From: Ornithodoros turicata
Lineage: Eukaryota; Arthropoda; Arachnida; Ixodida; Argasidae
DNA length: 64,000 nucleotides
Direction of reading: 5' to 3'
Assembly (NCBI RefSeq): GCF_037126465.1
Contig: NC_088210.1
Location: 10,748,011 to 10,812,010, forward strand
The translations under genes were made by a program, and so were the position numbers. Shown here piece after piece: positions 11,041 through 23,180 of the stretch. Under the pieces are notes generated by a model. It was not told where the DNA came from. It saw only the letters and a list, made by a program, of their open reading frames with translations, and did no database searches. Position 1 is the stretch's first letter. Each line of letters begins with the position of its first letter.

Positions 11041-11480
11041 AGAGTCGTAGTCGTCGTCAACAGCTTGAAATCCACGGTATCCCAGAGATTAAACGAGGTA
11101 GCGACAAAAATAGGTGTCCAGACCGTGTGTCAAAGTGATATTGAAGCTTCGCACAGGCTTCCGGCTGAGTCAGACAGAACGTTCTATTTTCTGTTGAACC
11201 AGAAGCGGAGAAGACTCGTGGAGTGCAAATCGGGTCGTCCGCAATTTGTTGGACAAGAGGCACGTGTTTAAAAGTGAAAAAAATGCAGTTTTGTTCATGT
11301 GCGAAGACATGACTCGGCACTTTTACGCGCATCCTGTCTGCGTCGCAGGAATGGGCACAGAAATCAGGCATCGTGTCCGTTTGGCGTCCAATTGGGAAAG
11401 TATTGGTCCGATAATAAAAATGGTAAACGAGTAATCGTCATTCGCAGTGAACAAGATCGGAGATCTGGAAAGATAATCTG
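11041..11480 (+). pseudogene. decayed LINE ORF1-like protein (FP-domain type)
   Basis: Three plus-strand frames together give the order seen in ORF1 proteins of some arthropod LINEs that carry a baculovirus-FP-like domain. First comes LEIHGIPE (about 11064-11090), then NEVATKIGVQT...DIEASHRLP (11094-11180), and last GKYWSDNKNGKRVIVIRSE (about 11393-11449), which fits the C-terminal lysine-rich hairpin of that domain. In the family such proteins bind RNA or assemble the retrotransposon particle. At least two frameshifts separate the parts, so no full protein is made. No ORF2 lies next to it. The assignment rests on motif shape only. Confidence 0.5.
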
Positions 11481-12825
11481 AAGAGAATGCTGTTATGAAT
11501 TCACACTACATGAGATAGCTTTTGTTGGGTTTTGTGTTCTTGATATGTATGAAGAATGTCAGTAGCATCGAACCTCTTGTAATTTCGCACCAGCGAATGA
11601 CAAATATGACGTTTCCTTCTTCCACTTAAATGGACTGCCATATCCGTCCTAGTCGATTCCGAAACTGTAGAGCCCTTTTACCCCTCGTTCGTCGTGGACA
11701 ATAACACCGCAGATCCGACGCGCACTAGTGGAGTAGCTTCTGTGCAATTGGATGCAATGCACGGCAAGAGCTAAAGACGGATGTTGAGAATATGCAAGAA
11801 TACCCTCTCTGGAAATCGGAGAAAACGTCACTCGAACAATGCCAACCAGGGAGCGCCTTTTGCGCAGACAAGTCCACGGAGGGGGCGACCGAAGGACCTT
11901 TGGTGGGAGAACGCCTGAAGGTCGCGGAGAGTGTGTGATCGGCTTGTGGAATGTTACCTCTGGGTTAGCGTCGGACGTGTTTGTACAGCCAGGGGCGCGT
12001 TCCTGGCAGCGCGTGAGCACCGTATCACCGTAGCGCCGCTACGTGGCGCGGCGTAATGCACCCGCACGGGCGGCGCTACGATACGTCCGGTCGCGTCAGG
12101 ACTCACGCTGGTAAGCGAAAATAGGTGTATTTACCGATGACTTTTCAGTAGCATACTGCTATGCCAACGCTAAGCAGGCTATAGGTACTACATAGCGACA
12201 CCGCGCGGTGGAAACTGTCAACAGTGTGGATCGGCGTGCGCAATTCGCATTGCATGCTTTACGGTCGGTGCGTTCAATCTGTTTCATGGTCTTTGGTTCC
12301 AACAATGGAACAGAAAATGAACACTGTGTGACGGGTAAGACACTATCAGTGGACACACGAATTGCTGTTTTGTCGTGAACAGGAAGACCTTTTTTTTTGT
12401 GACGGTACGAAATTGCAACATAGTAGCGTTTGTTTGGTATGTACTTCGCGGGCGTAAATGACGGTGACCATGGCTAGTCCTCCTCTCAAGGTATTCTTCG
12501 AAGCTTTTATAGTGCATTCATTCCGTACGTGAAGTCTGAACGATTAAACAAAAGAGCGCGCCAAGCCATGTAAGTGCTTCGCAAAATTCTTCGAGTAATT
12601 CGTTGAACGCTTCATGCTGTCGTAGAATCTCAACGCTTGTTGTTCACTTTGCTGTTTACATTCATTGCTGGAGCATGTTGAAAACAGCTGGCATTACGTT
12701 CTTAAAGGAGAGCAGCTTCTTGCGACAAGTCATGTTATCGAATGTAGCGTTCTGCGTATGTTATGTTAACGTCCAGGCTCCTCAGTGCTCCTCATTTAGT
12801 TAGCTTCAACAACAAGTCAGTCAGG
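11481..12825. other. stretch with no recognised feature
   Basis: A GC-rich patch lies at about 12030-12110 with partly palindromic 'gtagcgccgctac'. Open frames up to 123 codons show no domain. No repeat ends were identified. Confidence 0.4.
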
Positions 12826-13062
12826 AGCGATTTCAGAAAATCCTAGAGCTCCTTGCGGACGCGTTGCATCCTGGGAGATTACTGGAATGAGGAAGGGAGA
12901 TCTGTCCTTCACGTTTCATTTTCGCAGACCTTCGGCTCCCCGTGGACAATCGGCCAAGAGAGAAGGAACCGAAACAGCTTGGAGACCTTCTCCCCCTCCC
13001 TTATCAGCAAGTTCCCATAGTTCCAAGCGGCGCTAAGCTCTCTGGGATTTTCTGAGGTCGTC
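12826..13062. mobile_element. MITE family E, copy 1
   Basis: The ends 'cgatttcagaaaatcc' and 'gggattttctgaggtcg' form a terminal inverted repeat. The whole 237 bp is repeated in inverted orientation at 60847-61063, including 'tatcagcaagttcccatag' and 'gagagaaggaaccgaaac'. It is non-coding. Confidence 0.7.
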
Positions 13063-13199
13063 TAACGTTTTACCTCAACTTTGCTAGGAAATTAAAAATA
13101 TAAGCGTTATCTGTCACACTGTAACATGTTGCGCTGAATTTACAAGCAACAAGGTGGTAAGGTGGTGGTGCCGTCGATATAAACCGCCGGTCTGGTCCC

Positions 13200-13250
13200 G
13201 GCAAAAAAAGAAAAAAGAGAAGAAAAAGAAGAAATAGAAAAAAAGAAAAG
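13200..13250. repeat. A/G-rich low-complexity tract
   Basis: A mixture of AAAAG and AGAAA units follows 'ggtctggtcccggc'. It may be the tail of a retroposon but shows no diagnostic body. Confidence 0.6.
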
Positions 13251-14859
13251 TTCGATTGCTTCGTAAGATGATATATGCCGTGTTTAAAAATCCGACACCA
13301 CTAGTTACACTAATTAACCTCTCAGCTTCAGGAGTTTTCGATGTCTGTCGAAGTCGCTATAGCGAAAGCCACATTTTTGGCGGCCGTTAGACTTTGCAGG
13401 GCGGACACGCCGAAATACAGCATGTTGGTGGTTACTGTATTGCCAGGTTAGTCCAAGATCGGTGTTCGCATTTTCTATTCCAATGATATACCAAGTTCGC
13501 TGTTGGCGTTTCCCCAGGCGCATCTGCGCGTTCTATAGGCAGCTTATTTTTGATTGGGGGACCGAGTGACATTCACATCCACCAATTTGTTTTGCAACGG
13601 GGATTTCGAGTATTTTAATTCGAGGTACGTCCCTTTTAAAAGGTATAGCAACGTTTGGACGACAATACGTTAGGGAAATAAATGGTGCCGAAGATCCCAT
13701 TAAACGTCATCCATAAAACAACCCTGAGACAAAAAAAAAAAAAAAATCCTTTGCATGTGCTGTTCCCAGTAAGACCGCTGGAGACGCAAATGAAAGCAAC
13801 AAAAGACCACGACAGTACGTTCTTTTTTTTATCGTCATTCATGACTCATGAAAAGAAGGAAGTCATTCAAGGTCATTAGCCTTGGTCGCCAAATCCGAAA
13901 AGAAGGACTTTCGTCTCACACCGAACCGCAATAAACGATGAGACTTCCTCCCTTGACGATAAGGGAATTGAGACGAGCTTCGGCACTGATTCGGGGGTGA
14001 TATATGGTTTTAGGCGTACAGCGGCACGTCGGCTTTCTCAGTGTAATGTGTTTTCAAAGGGTCCAAATGGGAGACTGTCATTCACCCCGCTGGGCCGTTG
14101 TGCTGGGCCAGAAAGTGTATTCTATACACGTTTGTTTGTGCCATAACACACTCAGTCCAAGATTACACTGTTTCGTTTTTTCGTTTGGCTGAAATTCACC
14201 TTAATGCTTTCTTGGTTTTTTTTATGTGCGTTTTTTTTTTTATTTCATCGAGAAACGCACTTTGGTTTAGCAGTCGGAGCACGGGGGAAGGCTCATCAAT
14301 GACAAATTTTTGTGCTTCTGTAGAATATAAATCTGCCAGTGGAAGCCTGCGTGCCATGCAACTCATGAGGTCTGATCTATGACACTAGCACATACGCGTC
14401 GTTGTTCGAGTGAGAGTTTTCTGACCCCTGACTCGGCTTACCAGAAAGTGGCCTCTCTCTTGACCTGAGTGTGTGTCGGAACGCGTTCACTCTTTAACGG
14501 GAAGTGAAATGTGACGATGCCCGAAACGTTTATTAGATTGGAGGGAGGAACAGTGGCTGCGCTCGATTTTGAGCACGTGGCCCGAGATTGTTAGTGGCTG
14601 TCATGACTCTGATGACAGCTTTCACTGCGCGTTGGAGAAGTTGAAATTTAATAAATCTACGGGCAAATGCCAGTTGGACGCGATGTCCTTAGAGGAAACA
14701 CTGGCTGGCAAGAGCGATCAGCGTGGGGGAGCACCTAATGGATCAGTTAACTTCGAAGTGTCTGTTGCAGCAGCAACAACAACAGGTACAATAACAACAA
14801 TAACACAATAATAATAGAATAACAACAATATTGCGCATGGTTGTAGATAATGTAGAGAT

Positions 14860-14965
14860 AGTTAGGTAACATGTAGAATGTATGTAATGTACGTATGTAT
14901 GTAATCACCTAGGCAACTTCTGTTCATGGACACCATAAAAATACGAATAAATAAAATAAATAAAT
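14860..14965 (+). mobile_element. possible LINE 3' end with AAAT tail
   Basis: GTAT-rich sequence leads into 'tacgaataaataaaataa', resembling a 3' UTR and AAAT tail. A CAA-rich tract lies at 14767-14840. There is no coding remnant, so this is tentative. Confidence 0.3.
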
Positions 14966-15144
14966 GTACGAATGAGCCTTGTGTATATGCATATGTACGT
15001 TTACATGTACAGATAACGCGTGCGGAGAATGTTTTATATCCATCGAATAGTGTGTGCGCGTGGGGGTGGGGTGGGGGTGCTATAGCATAGTGTATACAGG
15101 GTAAAATAGCATACACGCAGGCAAGTAAGTTGTTGGGCGAGATC

Positions 15145-15302
15145 CGTGACGACGAAAGCCTGATTTTGGGTACAACAACAAGAGGGACGTATGGTAACAT
15201 AAGGCTCACACCAGCAAACAACTGTTTTTGCTGGTTTAAGCTCGCGTGTTTTACGTTACGTCCTGTTGTTGTTGTACCCATGCTCAGACTTTCGTTGTCA
15301 CG
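15145..15302. mobile_element. palindromic MITE
   Basis: Arms of about 45 bp match in inverted orientation: 'gtgacgacgaaagcctg' with 'actttcgttgtcac', and 'gggtacaacaacaagag' with 'ctgttgttgttgtaccc'. The loop is about 60 bp. It would give a long hairpin RNA if transcribed. Confidence 0.65.
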
Positions 15303-15666
15303 CATACAGGTATGTTTATCCATGACAGATTTTTTTTAAAATATAAAAACTGCACGAGAGAAGCATAAATGTCGTTTTCGCAATTGAATTTACGGCGAGG
15401 CGGACATCTTCTGTATCTAATCCGACAGCTCTCAAAATATTAGTGCGCCGCAGATAGGATGGCTGGACACAGAGAGGTCGTGCTCCCTCCTGCGCTAGGT
15501 AATGTAATACGTCGTTCTCACTCTGCTTCCATATTGGCTGTTAAGATGACCGCATGACGCTATACGCTGCGGCAGAAAGTGCGCTCCCCTGCTGATGGCG
15601 CGTGGCGGCGCAGCAGTATTTCACCTGACGTGCAATTGCACCTCGTTACCTTCTACGGTGTATGTA

Positions 15667-16161
15667 CCGTATTTTCCGGTGTATAACGCGCGCGTTATAC
15701 AGTAAAAAAAGCGCTCTGAAGCGGTCCTGCGCGTTATACACTGAAATATTTTCCTATAGAGTTCCTTTTCTGGTCGGTGACGAGCAAATTCTAGCCTCTT
15801 CCAGGGTGTGCTGTGAGTTTCTCCCAAATCTCTTAGGGTCAGCTGACAAAGCTGGCGAAAGAGCGCTGGACTTCATAAAAATTCACGATCCTGCTTAAGG
15901 ATGCTATTGAGCAGTCAATAATCCTGAATTCATTTCAGAAGGCTGGCATGATTGAGAAGGGACGCGAAACTAAACATGTTTCAAATAAAGCATATGCATA
16001 TATTATACACCGCCTTGGTTTATTGTGTATAGTGGTGGCAGTACAGAAGCTTGTAGCAACATTGTGATGCGCGTTATACATGGAACATTTTTTTCCAAAT
16101 TCGGCCCGTTTTTAGGGGTGCGCGTTATACACGAGTGCGCGCTATACACCGGAAAATACGG
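15667..16161. mobile_element. MITE family F (TA duplication), copy 1
   Basis: The ends CCGTATTTTCCGGTGTAT and atacaccggaaaatacgg are near-perfect inverted repeats, each bounded by TA (15665-15666 and 16162-16163). A TA target duplication points to the Tc1/mariner/pogo group or similar. 'gcgcgttatac' occurs several times inside. Related elements are at 38647-38825 and 34351-34925. Confidence 0.75.
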
Positions 16162-16881
16162 TATAGTTGACGGACTAGATTTCTTGAAGTTGTTAAGTTG
16201 GAAACGACAATACTTAGATAACTACAAGATGAATAATTACCTGAAATTCATTATTTAACACTCGAATTAGGGGATCCCGGTAAAAAGGGAAATAGCAGAA
16301 TGGGGGAAATAGCAGAATCCTCGTTGAAAGCTATTCCATAAAAATAAAAATAAATAAATAAAAATCCTGAAACGCGCGCACGTGCGTTGGAACCGAAACC
16401 GCGCCGATCGGACAGTTTCCACGTCAGGTGGTCCCGTGCTTTGGAGCGATGGGGATGACTGGAGTAGATGCTCATCTGCCGGCGAGATCAACCGCTTCGC
16501 GGTCCACATAAGCCTCCGTCGGCGCTCCTGAGGCGCGCTGTGTTGGTTTCGGCTCATTTGCATAGCCAAATTTGGCGATGGATAACTTCACGGCACGCGC
16601 TCGTTTCGTGGTTTTAAAACATAAAATATCTTTCAGCGAGGATTGTCTGCCGTACTGCTCTCTCGTCTGCCTGAAATTTCCTAATTAACGAACGAATCAA
16701 TGCATTTTAGTCATCTAGTCATCTTGTAGTTGCATAGTCTCTTCGAAAGGATGTCCGAAAGGATAGCTTTCTTTGTAAAAAAAAAACTGTAACGGACAAA
16801 AATGAACGCCATAAGCTGATAAGTAATTTTTAAAACATATGGAATATGAAGAACTTGAATTCGGCACCCTACCAATTCTGC

Positions 16882-16882
16882 G

Positions 16883-16914
<32 letters not shown>

Positions 16915-16940
16915 AAGAAAAAGAAAGAAAGAAAGAAAGG
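16882..16940. repeat. (CA)n then (GAAA)n microsatellite
   Basis: About 15 CA units are followed by AGAA/GAAA units. Confidence 0.9.
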
Positions 16941-16990
16941 AAAAAGGTAAATAAAATGTAAAAAATAGAAAGCCCTGTATATAGTGTGTA

Positions 16991-17387
16991 CCGGGTGTTT
17001 CACGAAGGTCCCCCGCCTGAATAATTCGAGAACAGGTAGCGCTAGCGAAGAAATTTCTTTTTGGTAAAAGGCCTTGGGACATCGGCCATGAACCCGGTAG
17101 GGAGCAGCTCATTTGCATACGCTCACCAATTAAATAAACATATCAACTTTTAAATTTTATTTCGCACGCGTACGGAACCTCAGTTTTACGCATCGGGACC
17201 TTCAGCGAAACATATTCCAAGAAGAACAACGCGTCGACACTTAGCGATTTTTCGGAGTAATTAATCGGTTTCGGTTTACATATTTCTTGCGCGGAGCAGT
17301 GCACCAATGTGCTCTTTGGATCAGCTATCCGGCTGTCAATTTCGTGTTCATCCGCATGGTTGACACACGGGGGTGACGGAAGATAAG
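16991..17387 (+). repeat. unclassified 400-bp interspersed repeat G, copy 1
   Basis: This copy and 20109-20516 are similar along their whole length. Both start ccgggtgtttcacg, share 'tgaataattcg', 'gggaccttcagc' and 'gagtaattaat', and end ggaagataag. They lie in the same orientation 3.1 kb apart. No terminal inverted repeat or coding frame was found, so the class is open. Confidence 0.75.
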
Positions 17388-19018
17388 GAACCTGAATCCT
17401 AAGGAATAAGGATGCCTCAACAAGTGTTTATTTCAACCTCCTCTTTTCCTTCCCCTGTTCCTTTCCTCTTCAACCTCTACAAATAATAATAACAATAATA
17501 AACGGTTCTGTGTGAAGCAGAGGTTGAAATGTAGAGCGAACGTCGAGGCTAATACTGAGATGGATGGATGGAGGACCGAAGAAATATTCCCGGGCACCGC
17601 CATTACCCTGAAGGGGTACTTCTCTATATGGGAGGCTGATGCTGCGAAAACATCTTGAGATAGAAACTCTTACTTTTATCCGTATCCCGCGTTAAATCAT
17701 GCATTCCTCATTCCACTTCTGTGCAGCGAGTGTCACATGCAGGCTTCATATTCCTCGGTCGTTTTCCGTCGGCAGTGGACAAACTCCGAATGGTAACCAA
17801 GAACGTACTTGACGATATCGTATATGTGGAATATATTTGCAGACGCACTCAGAATGGGCTTCCGGTCTGAGTCTAGCTCCAGACGTTTTCCGTGGCAATA
17901 AAAAAAGAAGAGAGTGAGAAAGAAAATGCGGGAGAATATGGGTGTAGGGAACGGCATCATGTAGCATCACAAGGGAAAATTATTTATCATCCGGAGTGGG
18001 GGACACATTTGATTCGCTGCACAAATAACTCGCGCGGCGAGGCAGCGTCCGGTTAAAGCGGAGAAAATGAGGTTTCGTGTGTGTACCACGACCTACTGGA
18101 TTATAGCGACCATGTCATAATCGGCAGACCCAATGGGGAGCCCGTCCGCACGATCCGCTTTGGGCGCTACTAGTCGGCCCACGAGATCTACATCGTGATT
18201 GGACGATGGAAATTTGAATTTTGAACGCGCAGAAGCGGACGTGTACGACTATACCGTAGCAGACGACAGCAACAGGTCCTATGAAAACGCGTAGGATGAT
18301 GATGATAATCAACTTTAGAAAGAAGCATCTCTCGTGGGACACCCACCGCTTGTACAAAACTACTAAGGTAAGCTAAAATACAGAGCTCTGTAGAAATTCA
18401 GGAAGCAATAACCGGGCCGATGAGTAGCGCCACCGCTGGCCACCAAATGCGGCGCTGGGGAGGGGTAGAGAATCAAAATTTCCGGAAATTTTGAATCGCT
18501 AGAAAAGAACCGTTCTTTTTCCGGTTTTTTTTTTCGAAAAATTGGCAAAAATGGAAACAAATGTGGTTACTGCTGAGTCGAAGCATTGCCGGCCAAACCA
18601 CAGCATACAATGAGTTAGAAGCTTTAGTAGTGCTCATCCTCTAGGCATAAATGCAGAGCAGAGCATCCAATGAAACTGCCGTTTACTCAGAGATTGGTAA
18701 TTAGAACAACCTGTCCACTCCGACCAGAACTCCGACATTATGTGAACGCGATGGCGACCGCTTGGAGCGGCCAGTCTGAGCACTAAGTTGGTGGTTTTGT
18801 TGGCGGATTAGAGGCACCTAAGGCACTGTTGGCGGGTTGGGAACGCATCAAAGTCACGAAAATGTACATTTTTGAATTTTGTCTCCTGGACATTTTGGGC
18901 TATTTTTCCTGAGACGAGGAAAAAAAACGAAAAAAACTTTTTTCCCCAAAAATTTCCGGGTTTTTTTCCGGGGCTTCGCATCTCGAGGAAGGGGTCCATG
19001 TCGCATGGTCGCTACAAT
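17388..19018. other. stretch with no recognised feature
   Basis: Only short simple repeats (GATG at about 17562, ATAATA at about 17484) and no domain-bearing open frame are seen. Several A/T-rich tracts near 18900 give false open frames. Confidence 0.4.
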
Positions 19019-19143
19019 CTACAGGTTTTCCCGGCGATTTTAATCCAAGTGCCAGTTAAATTAATCCACATGCCATGCAAACTTTATGGGACATGGATTA
19101 ATTTAGCTGGCACTTGGATTAAAATCGCGGGGAAAACCTGTAG
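19019..19143. mobile_element. palindromic MITE family H, 125 bp
   Basis: Two arms of about 55 bp are inverted matches (ctacaggttttcccggcg / cgcggggaaaacctgtag), with a loop of about 15 bp. TA-containing ends suggest insertion at TA, but the duplication cannot be fixed precisely. Confidence 0.8.
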
Positions 19144-19885
19144 TAGGTCGTGGCGTGTACCTATTCACCAACCGTTACACGAACCAGTAAATGAGAAAAC
19201 GGTTCAAACAGTTCTTTGGAGACCCAGGTCGATACAAATGGACGGCTTTCAGACAGGCTTCCTTCGCTGGAACGAGTGACAGACGACATAATCGCGCCGA
19301 ATCATTTCGTGAACTGTTTGGCAGGATAACTGACGTGTGTTTTCGGATACAGCTGACTTGGGCCGCGTGGATTAGGCTTAGGGAAACGTGTCAACATCCA
19401 GCGAAGTCACTCGAAGTGAAAAGGTCAATCGAAGACGTCAGCTGCACGCACGAGACTTTATTTGCCTCCGCGACACCCGCCGGTGGTTATAAATACGGCG
19501 ACACGAACACCCGGATGATCCAAGCGCAACATTTTTGGTTGTGATCCTCGTGCAGCTCATGTGGGTGGTGTAGTTACAACGAACTTCGCTTTCCGACATC
19601 CTTTGAAATGCAGTTTATTCACACTTTATTGACATTTATCGCAAGAGACGCACTAGGAATGTTCTAGACCAACTCTTTACTTATTCGTTCGGAAATTCTG
19701 CCTTGGGAAGTAACCCGGATAAATTTTTTTTAGATATTTTTTGTTATTGCTTAGAGACAGTATAGTTGAAATACATGGAAAATTGCGCTGAGAGGGCAAG
19801 CCCTGTCAAACAGCACAGGAGGGGAAAAAACACGGGTATACAAAAATGTTACATGAGTCTTGTGAGGATTGTTCAGACAGCGAAA

Positions 19886-19925
19886 GATGAAAAATGAAAG
19901 ATGAAAGATGAAAGATGAAAAGATG
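19886..19925. repeat. (GATGAAA)n microsatellite
   Basis: Four to five units of GATGAAA/GATGAAAA. The same unit forms the edge of the tRNA-like composite repeats (7010, 30610, 35735), so it may be a residue of one. Confidence 0.8.
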
Positions 19926-20108
19926 AAAAATTCAGGTGGAGGTGAAACAGCAGAGGAAAAATTAAATTAACTATCAGGATGTAAAGCTATACGCTTGGTA
20001 GTTTTATTAACGCCGGTATTCGGCGCCGTGTCGTCTGTGTTGCTTTCTGTCCACGTCGTATTGCTCTGACATAGCTATGTCAGCAAGTAGCTGTACAGTT
20101 ACAGTACA

Positions 20109-20516
20109 CCGGGTGTTTCACGGAGGTCCCCTGGCTGAATAATTCGTAAACAGGTGGCGCCATCAGAGAGAGAGGTAAAGTTTCGGTAAAGTCCTTCGGG
20201 ACATCGACCATGAACTCAGTAGTGAGCGGCTCATTCGCATACGCTGGCTATTTAAATAAACAGCATAACTTTTAAATTTTATTACGCACGCTTTCGGAAG
20301 CACTGTTTTACGTATCGGGACCTTCAGCAAAAATATTCCAGGAAAAAAAAAAACGAAAAACGCGTCGACACAGTGTGTTTTTCGAGTAATTAATCTGTTT
20401 CGGTTTACATAGTTCTTACGCGGAGCACTGCAACAATGTGCTGTTTGGATCATCTGTCCGACTGTCGATTTCGTGTTAATCTTCCTGGTTGGCACACGCG
20501 GGTGGCGGAAGATAAG
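20109..20516 (+). repeat. unclassified 400-bp interspersed repeat G, copy 2
   Basis: It matches 16991-17387 throughout, with scattered substitutions and an extra A-tract near 20350. See that entry. Confidence 0.75.
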
Positions 20517-20579
20517 CAGTCAACGACATTTGTTTTGCTAGGTTTTAACGTGTGAATTTTCACGAACTGAACTAAAAAA

Positions 20580-21216
20580 CTTGCCAAGTAAAGGTCGCGT
20601 TTTTATCTCGCCAATGTGAAGCGCGTGCCGAATTTGCTCTAGCTCGTGATAGTTTAGCGTCCAGAGCATAGCGCTGGACGAGTTTTTCCGCGCATAGGTT
20701 CCCAAGCAGCACAATGTACTGAAAGTCGAGTGCAATAGGGGTGGACGGGTAGGTGGAAGGCCTTGAACACGCTCCTGCAACTAAAGAACATTGATAAGAC
20801 ACATACCGTCCACCCCTATTGCACTCGACTTTCGGTGCATTGTGCTGCCTGGGTTGTCAGTCCGACCGAAGGTGGTTGCTAAACTCAGTGCACACACGGA
20901 TAGCAGAAACAGATAAGACATGGATGGCTTATCGCATCCGGATTCTGCTGGAATCATGCTCTCCCTCTCTCAATTTCAAGAACTGTTACTTTTCCTACTA
21001 TCCCTCAGTGGGCTGGGTCTAGCAACCTCCTTCCGTCCAAGGCGCTCAGAAAGTCGTCGAGCGCTATGCTCTGTGGTGCTCTCCGAGAAGCATGATGTTC
21101 GGCCATTTTTTTCTGATGGAAGAGTTCCTTAATGTCCCTGCCATTTATTACGAACGTGAGTAAATTTGGCACGCGCTTCACATTGGTGAGGTAAAAAAGC
21201 GGCGTTTACTTGGCAA
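20580..21216. mobile_element. long inverted-repeat element
   Basis: Two nested pairs of inverted blocks are present. The outer pair is 20580-20637 with 21162-21216 ('ttgccaagtaaaggtcgcg' against 'cggcgtttacttggcaa'). The inner pair is 20697-20746 with 20807-20855 ('gagtgcaataggggtggac' against 'gtccacccctattgcactc'). Parts of the arms between the pairs do not match, so it is a decayed foldback element. Confidence 0.65.
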
Positions 21217-21253
21217 ATTTTCGAATTCACTCCGTAATAATCAGCATAATAAA

Positions 21254-22298
21254 CAGGGTGTCGGAGCGAACCGAAAACCAGAACCGAAAACCGAAAAAGA
21301 ACACGCTATTTTGCTGCGAACCGGAACGGAATCGAAACCGTATACGTTTTTTTTTTCGCTCAGGAGGGAAACCGAAAAATTTATTTAACGTCTTCGGTTC
21401 AAGAAAAAGCTTCGCCGGTTTGGACTACGAATGATCGAATGAAACTGACGTCGTGTGTTCTGAAGTCATGTCACGCATACTTTACGAGGGTTACGGTTAT
21501 GGTGGAATGTATGTCGGTATACTATGACTCCTTGGTAACGTTTTATCGTTCGCGCACATAGACTTTCAGGTATATGTGACCGGTTGTGACTCTCTACCAA
21601 TGTGCCGTAGTGTTCATTTTAATTTCATCCGCCCAAACCCTCCTGAACAAAACACGACCCAAGGGGGCTGCGTAATGTTCTGGTAACGTAATGCTCTATC
21701 GGTAATGTCGCGCAACGCGTCCCTTGTTTGAGAACAGCGGAGTTTAATACGTTTATAGGTATCCGCGAGGGCAAGCGCGTACGAAGTGGTGCCTCTTTTG
21801 TGGACAGGACACGAAGAAAAGAAAACGGAGCCGTCGAGCGCGTTTATGAGTGAAGGTGTTCATCGATTTGCGTCGTACTCATGCGGTGGTGCTTGCTGGC
21901 TAGGAAGCAGCAACAGACATTCGGATGGGACGCGATCGCACCAATCCAGCAAGAAAGTACTTTACGTATGACATCACGACAAACAAGTCCGTCTGTATCA
22001 TGCGCTTCAAGGAAGGGGAAAGCCTATTTGAACAGACAGCCAGCACCTACAGGAACAGGAGCTACCAATTTCACAGCTGCCTATTAATATTAAATACCAT
22101 GTGTGCGGAATAAACGGGTTTACATTTTGCAACATTGATTTTTTTTTCTGGGAATGAATTTGCCCACCAGAAGCGGAACCGGTTCAAAACCGGTATGAAC
22201 CGTTATTTTTTTGCTCCGGAGCAGAACCGGTGCCGGACCGTTTATGATAGAACCGGAACGAAAACCGGAACGAAAAACGTTTCGGTTCGACACCCTGA
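21254..22298 (+). mobile_element. non-autonomous hAT element, about 1 kb
   Basis: The left end CAGGGTGTCGGAGCGAACCG and the right end cggttcgacaccctg are inverted matches. The 8-bp repeat ataataaa lies at 21246-21253 and 22299-22306, with one extra base at the right junction. Both subterminal regions are dense in 'aaccgaaa'/'ccggaac' units, which is common for hAT subterminal transposase sites. A decayed zinc finger segment remains inside (21925-22113), so this is a deletion derivative of a full hAT transposon. Confidence 0.8.
21925..22113 (+). pseudogene. decayed BED-type zinc finger of a hAT transposase
   Basis: The frame starts MGRDRTNPARKYFTYD and continues NKSVCIMRFKEGESLF...STYRNRSYQFHS. 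This fits the BED finger layout: aromatic residues, a first Cys, an expected second Cys, a Leu/Phe-rich middle, and a C-terminal His. The second zinc Cys appears as Arg (CIMR where C-x2-C is expected; TGC to CGC would do it) and the final ligand is uncertain. In hAT transposases this domain lies at the N-terminus and binds the element's ends. Its position inside 21254-22298 supports the call. It is non-functional. Confidence 0.5.
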
Positions 22299-22721
22299 AT
22301 AATAAAGCTTTCACATCAGCTAGGAGGTGGGAAAAACCTAGTAAGAACTAACGTTGACCGCGTGACCCTAGGTGGCGTAGTTTTATATCCTAATTCAATG
22401 ACACGTTTTCTGGGATACACTGCATACTATACAGTGTAGAAGCACACTAAAAACAAAACATCACTTCACGAAAGGCTTATACGTTAATAAACAGTAATAT
22501 CAGCGTTTTTATCTTTCGATCAGTCATAGCACGCTCTGAACTAAGCGCCATTCACTAAGAGATGCACGCTTGTCTTGTATCAGTTTGGGTAATGTTAATT
22601 GGTACAAGAACAAAAGAAAAGGCTTACATTTCTGATTTCGCAACCAACCAGAAAAGAACGACATCTTTCTGAAACCCGTTCGGTTGAGAAAATGTTATGC
22701 AGCGAAATTGCATTTTTAGAG

Positions 22722-22897
22722 GGAGATACCCGGGTTCGAATCCCGGTGCCGGCTGTGCTGTCTGGGGTATCTTTCCTCGGTTTTCCTCGGACGCTTTCAG
22801 AGGTATGTCGGCACAGTTCCCTTAGAAGTCGGCCCAGGACGCACATTCCCCTCAGGGCGTCAGTCGTGACGTTGCCCGCCATTTCATCATCACCACC
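22722..22897 (+). mobile_element. 5'-truncated SINE family 1 with ATC-type tail
   Basis: It starts within the tRNA-like head just before a perfect B box (ggttcgaatcc), followed by 'gccggctgtgctgtctgg' and 'gtcggcccaggacgcaca', then a 3' end that differs from other family-1 copies ('gttgcccgccatttc' plus ATC units). A perfect 13-bp direct repeat tgcatttttagag flanks it (22709-22721 and 22898-22910), so both ends are certain. Confidence 0.88.
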
Positions 22898-23161
22898 TGC
22901 ATTTTTAGAGTGTGCAGTTAAACCAGCTTCAACATTTTTCGAGGTAACGACTTCGTATTTCTGTGCGCGTTGCTACCAACACGGGCAGGTACCGTTACGG
23001 GTTGCTAGCCACCTGAAGACATTGTCCCTAATGGTATATACAGCGCGAACATCTATAAGAGACTCACTTCTGTGTTGTCTGCGCGGGCGGGGACGTATAC
23101 GGAATCAAATATGGCGTCAATATATCGACAACTCTCATGGCAATAGTCTCCTGTTCTGCCA

Positions 23162-23180
23162 ACAACAACAACAACAAGAA
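23162..23180. repeat. (CAA)n microsatellite
   Basis: Six CAA units. Confidence 0.85.
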
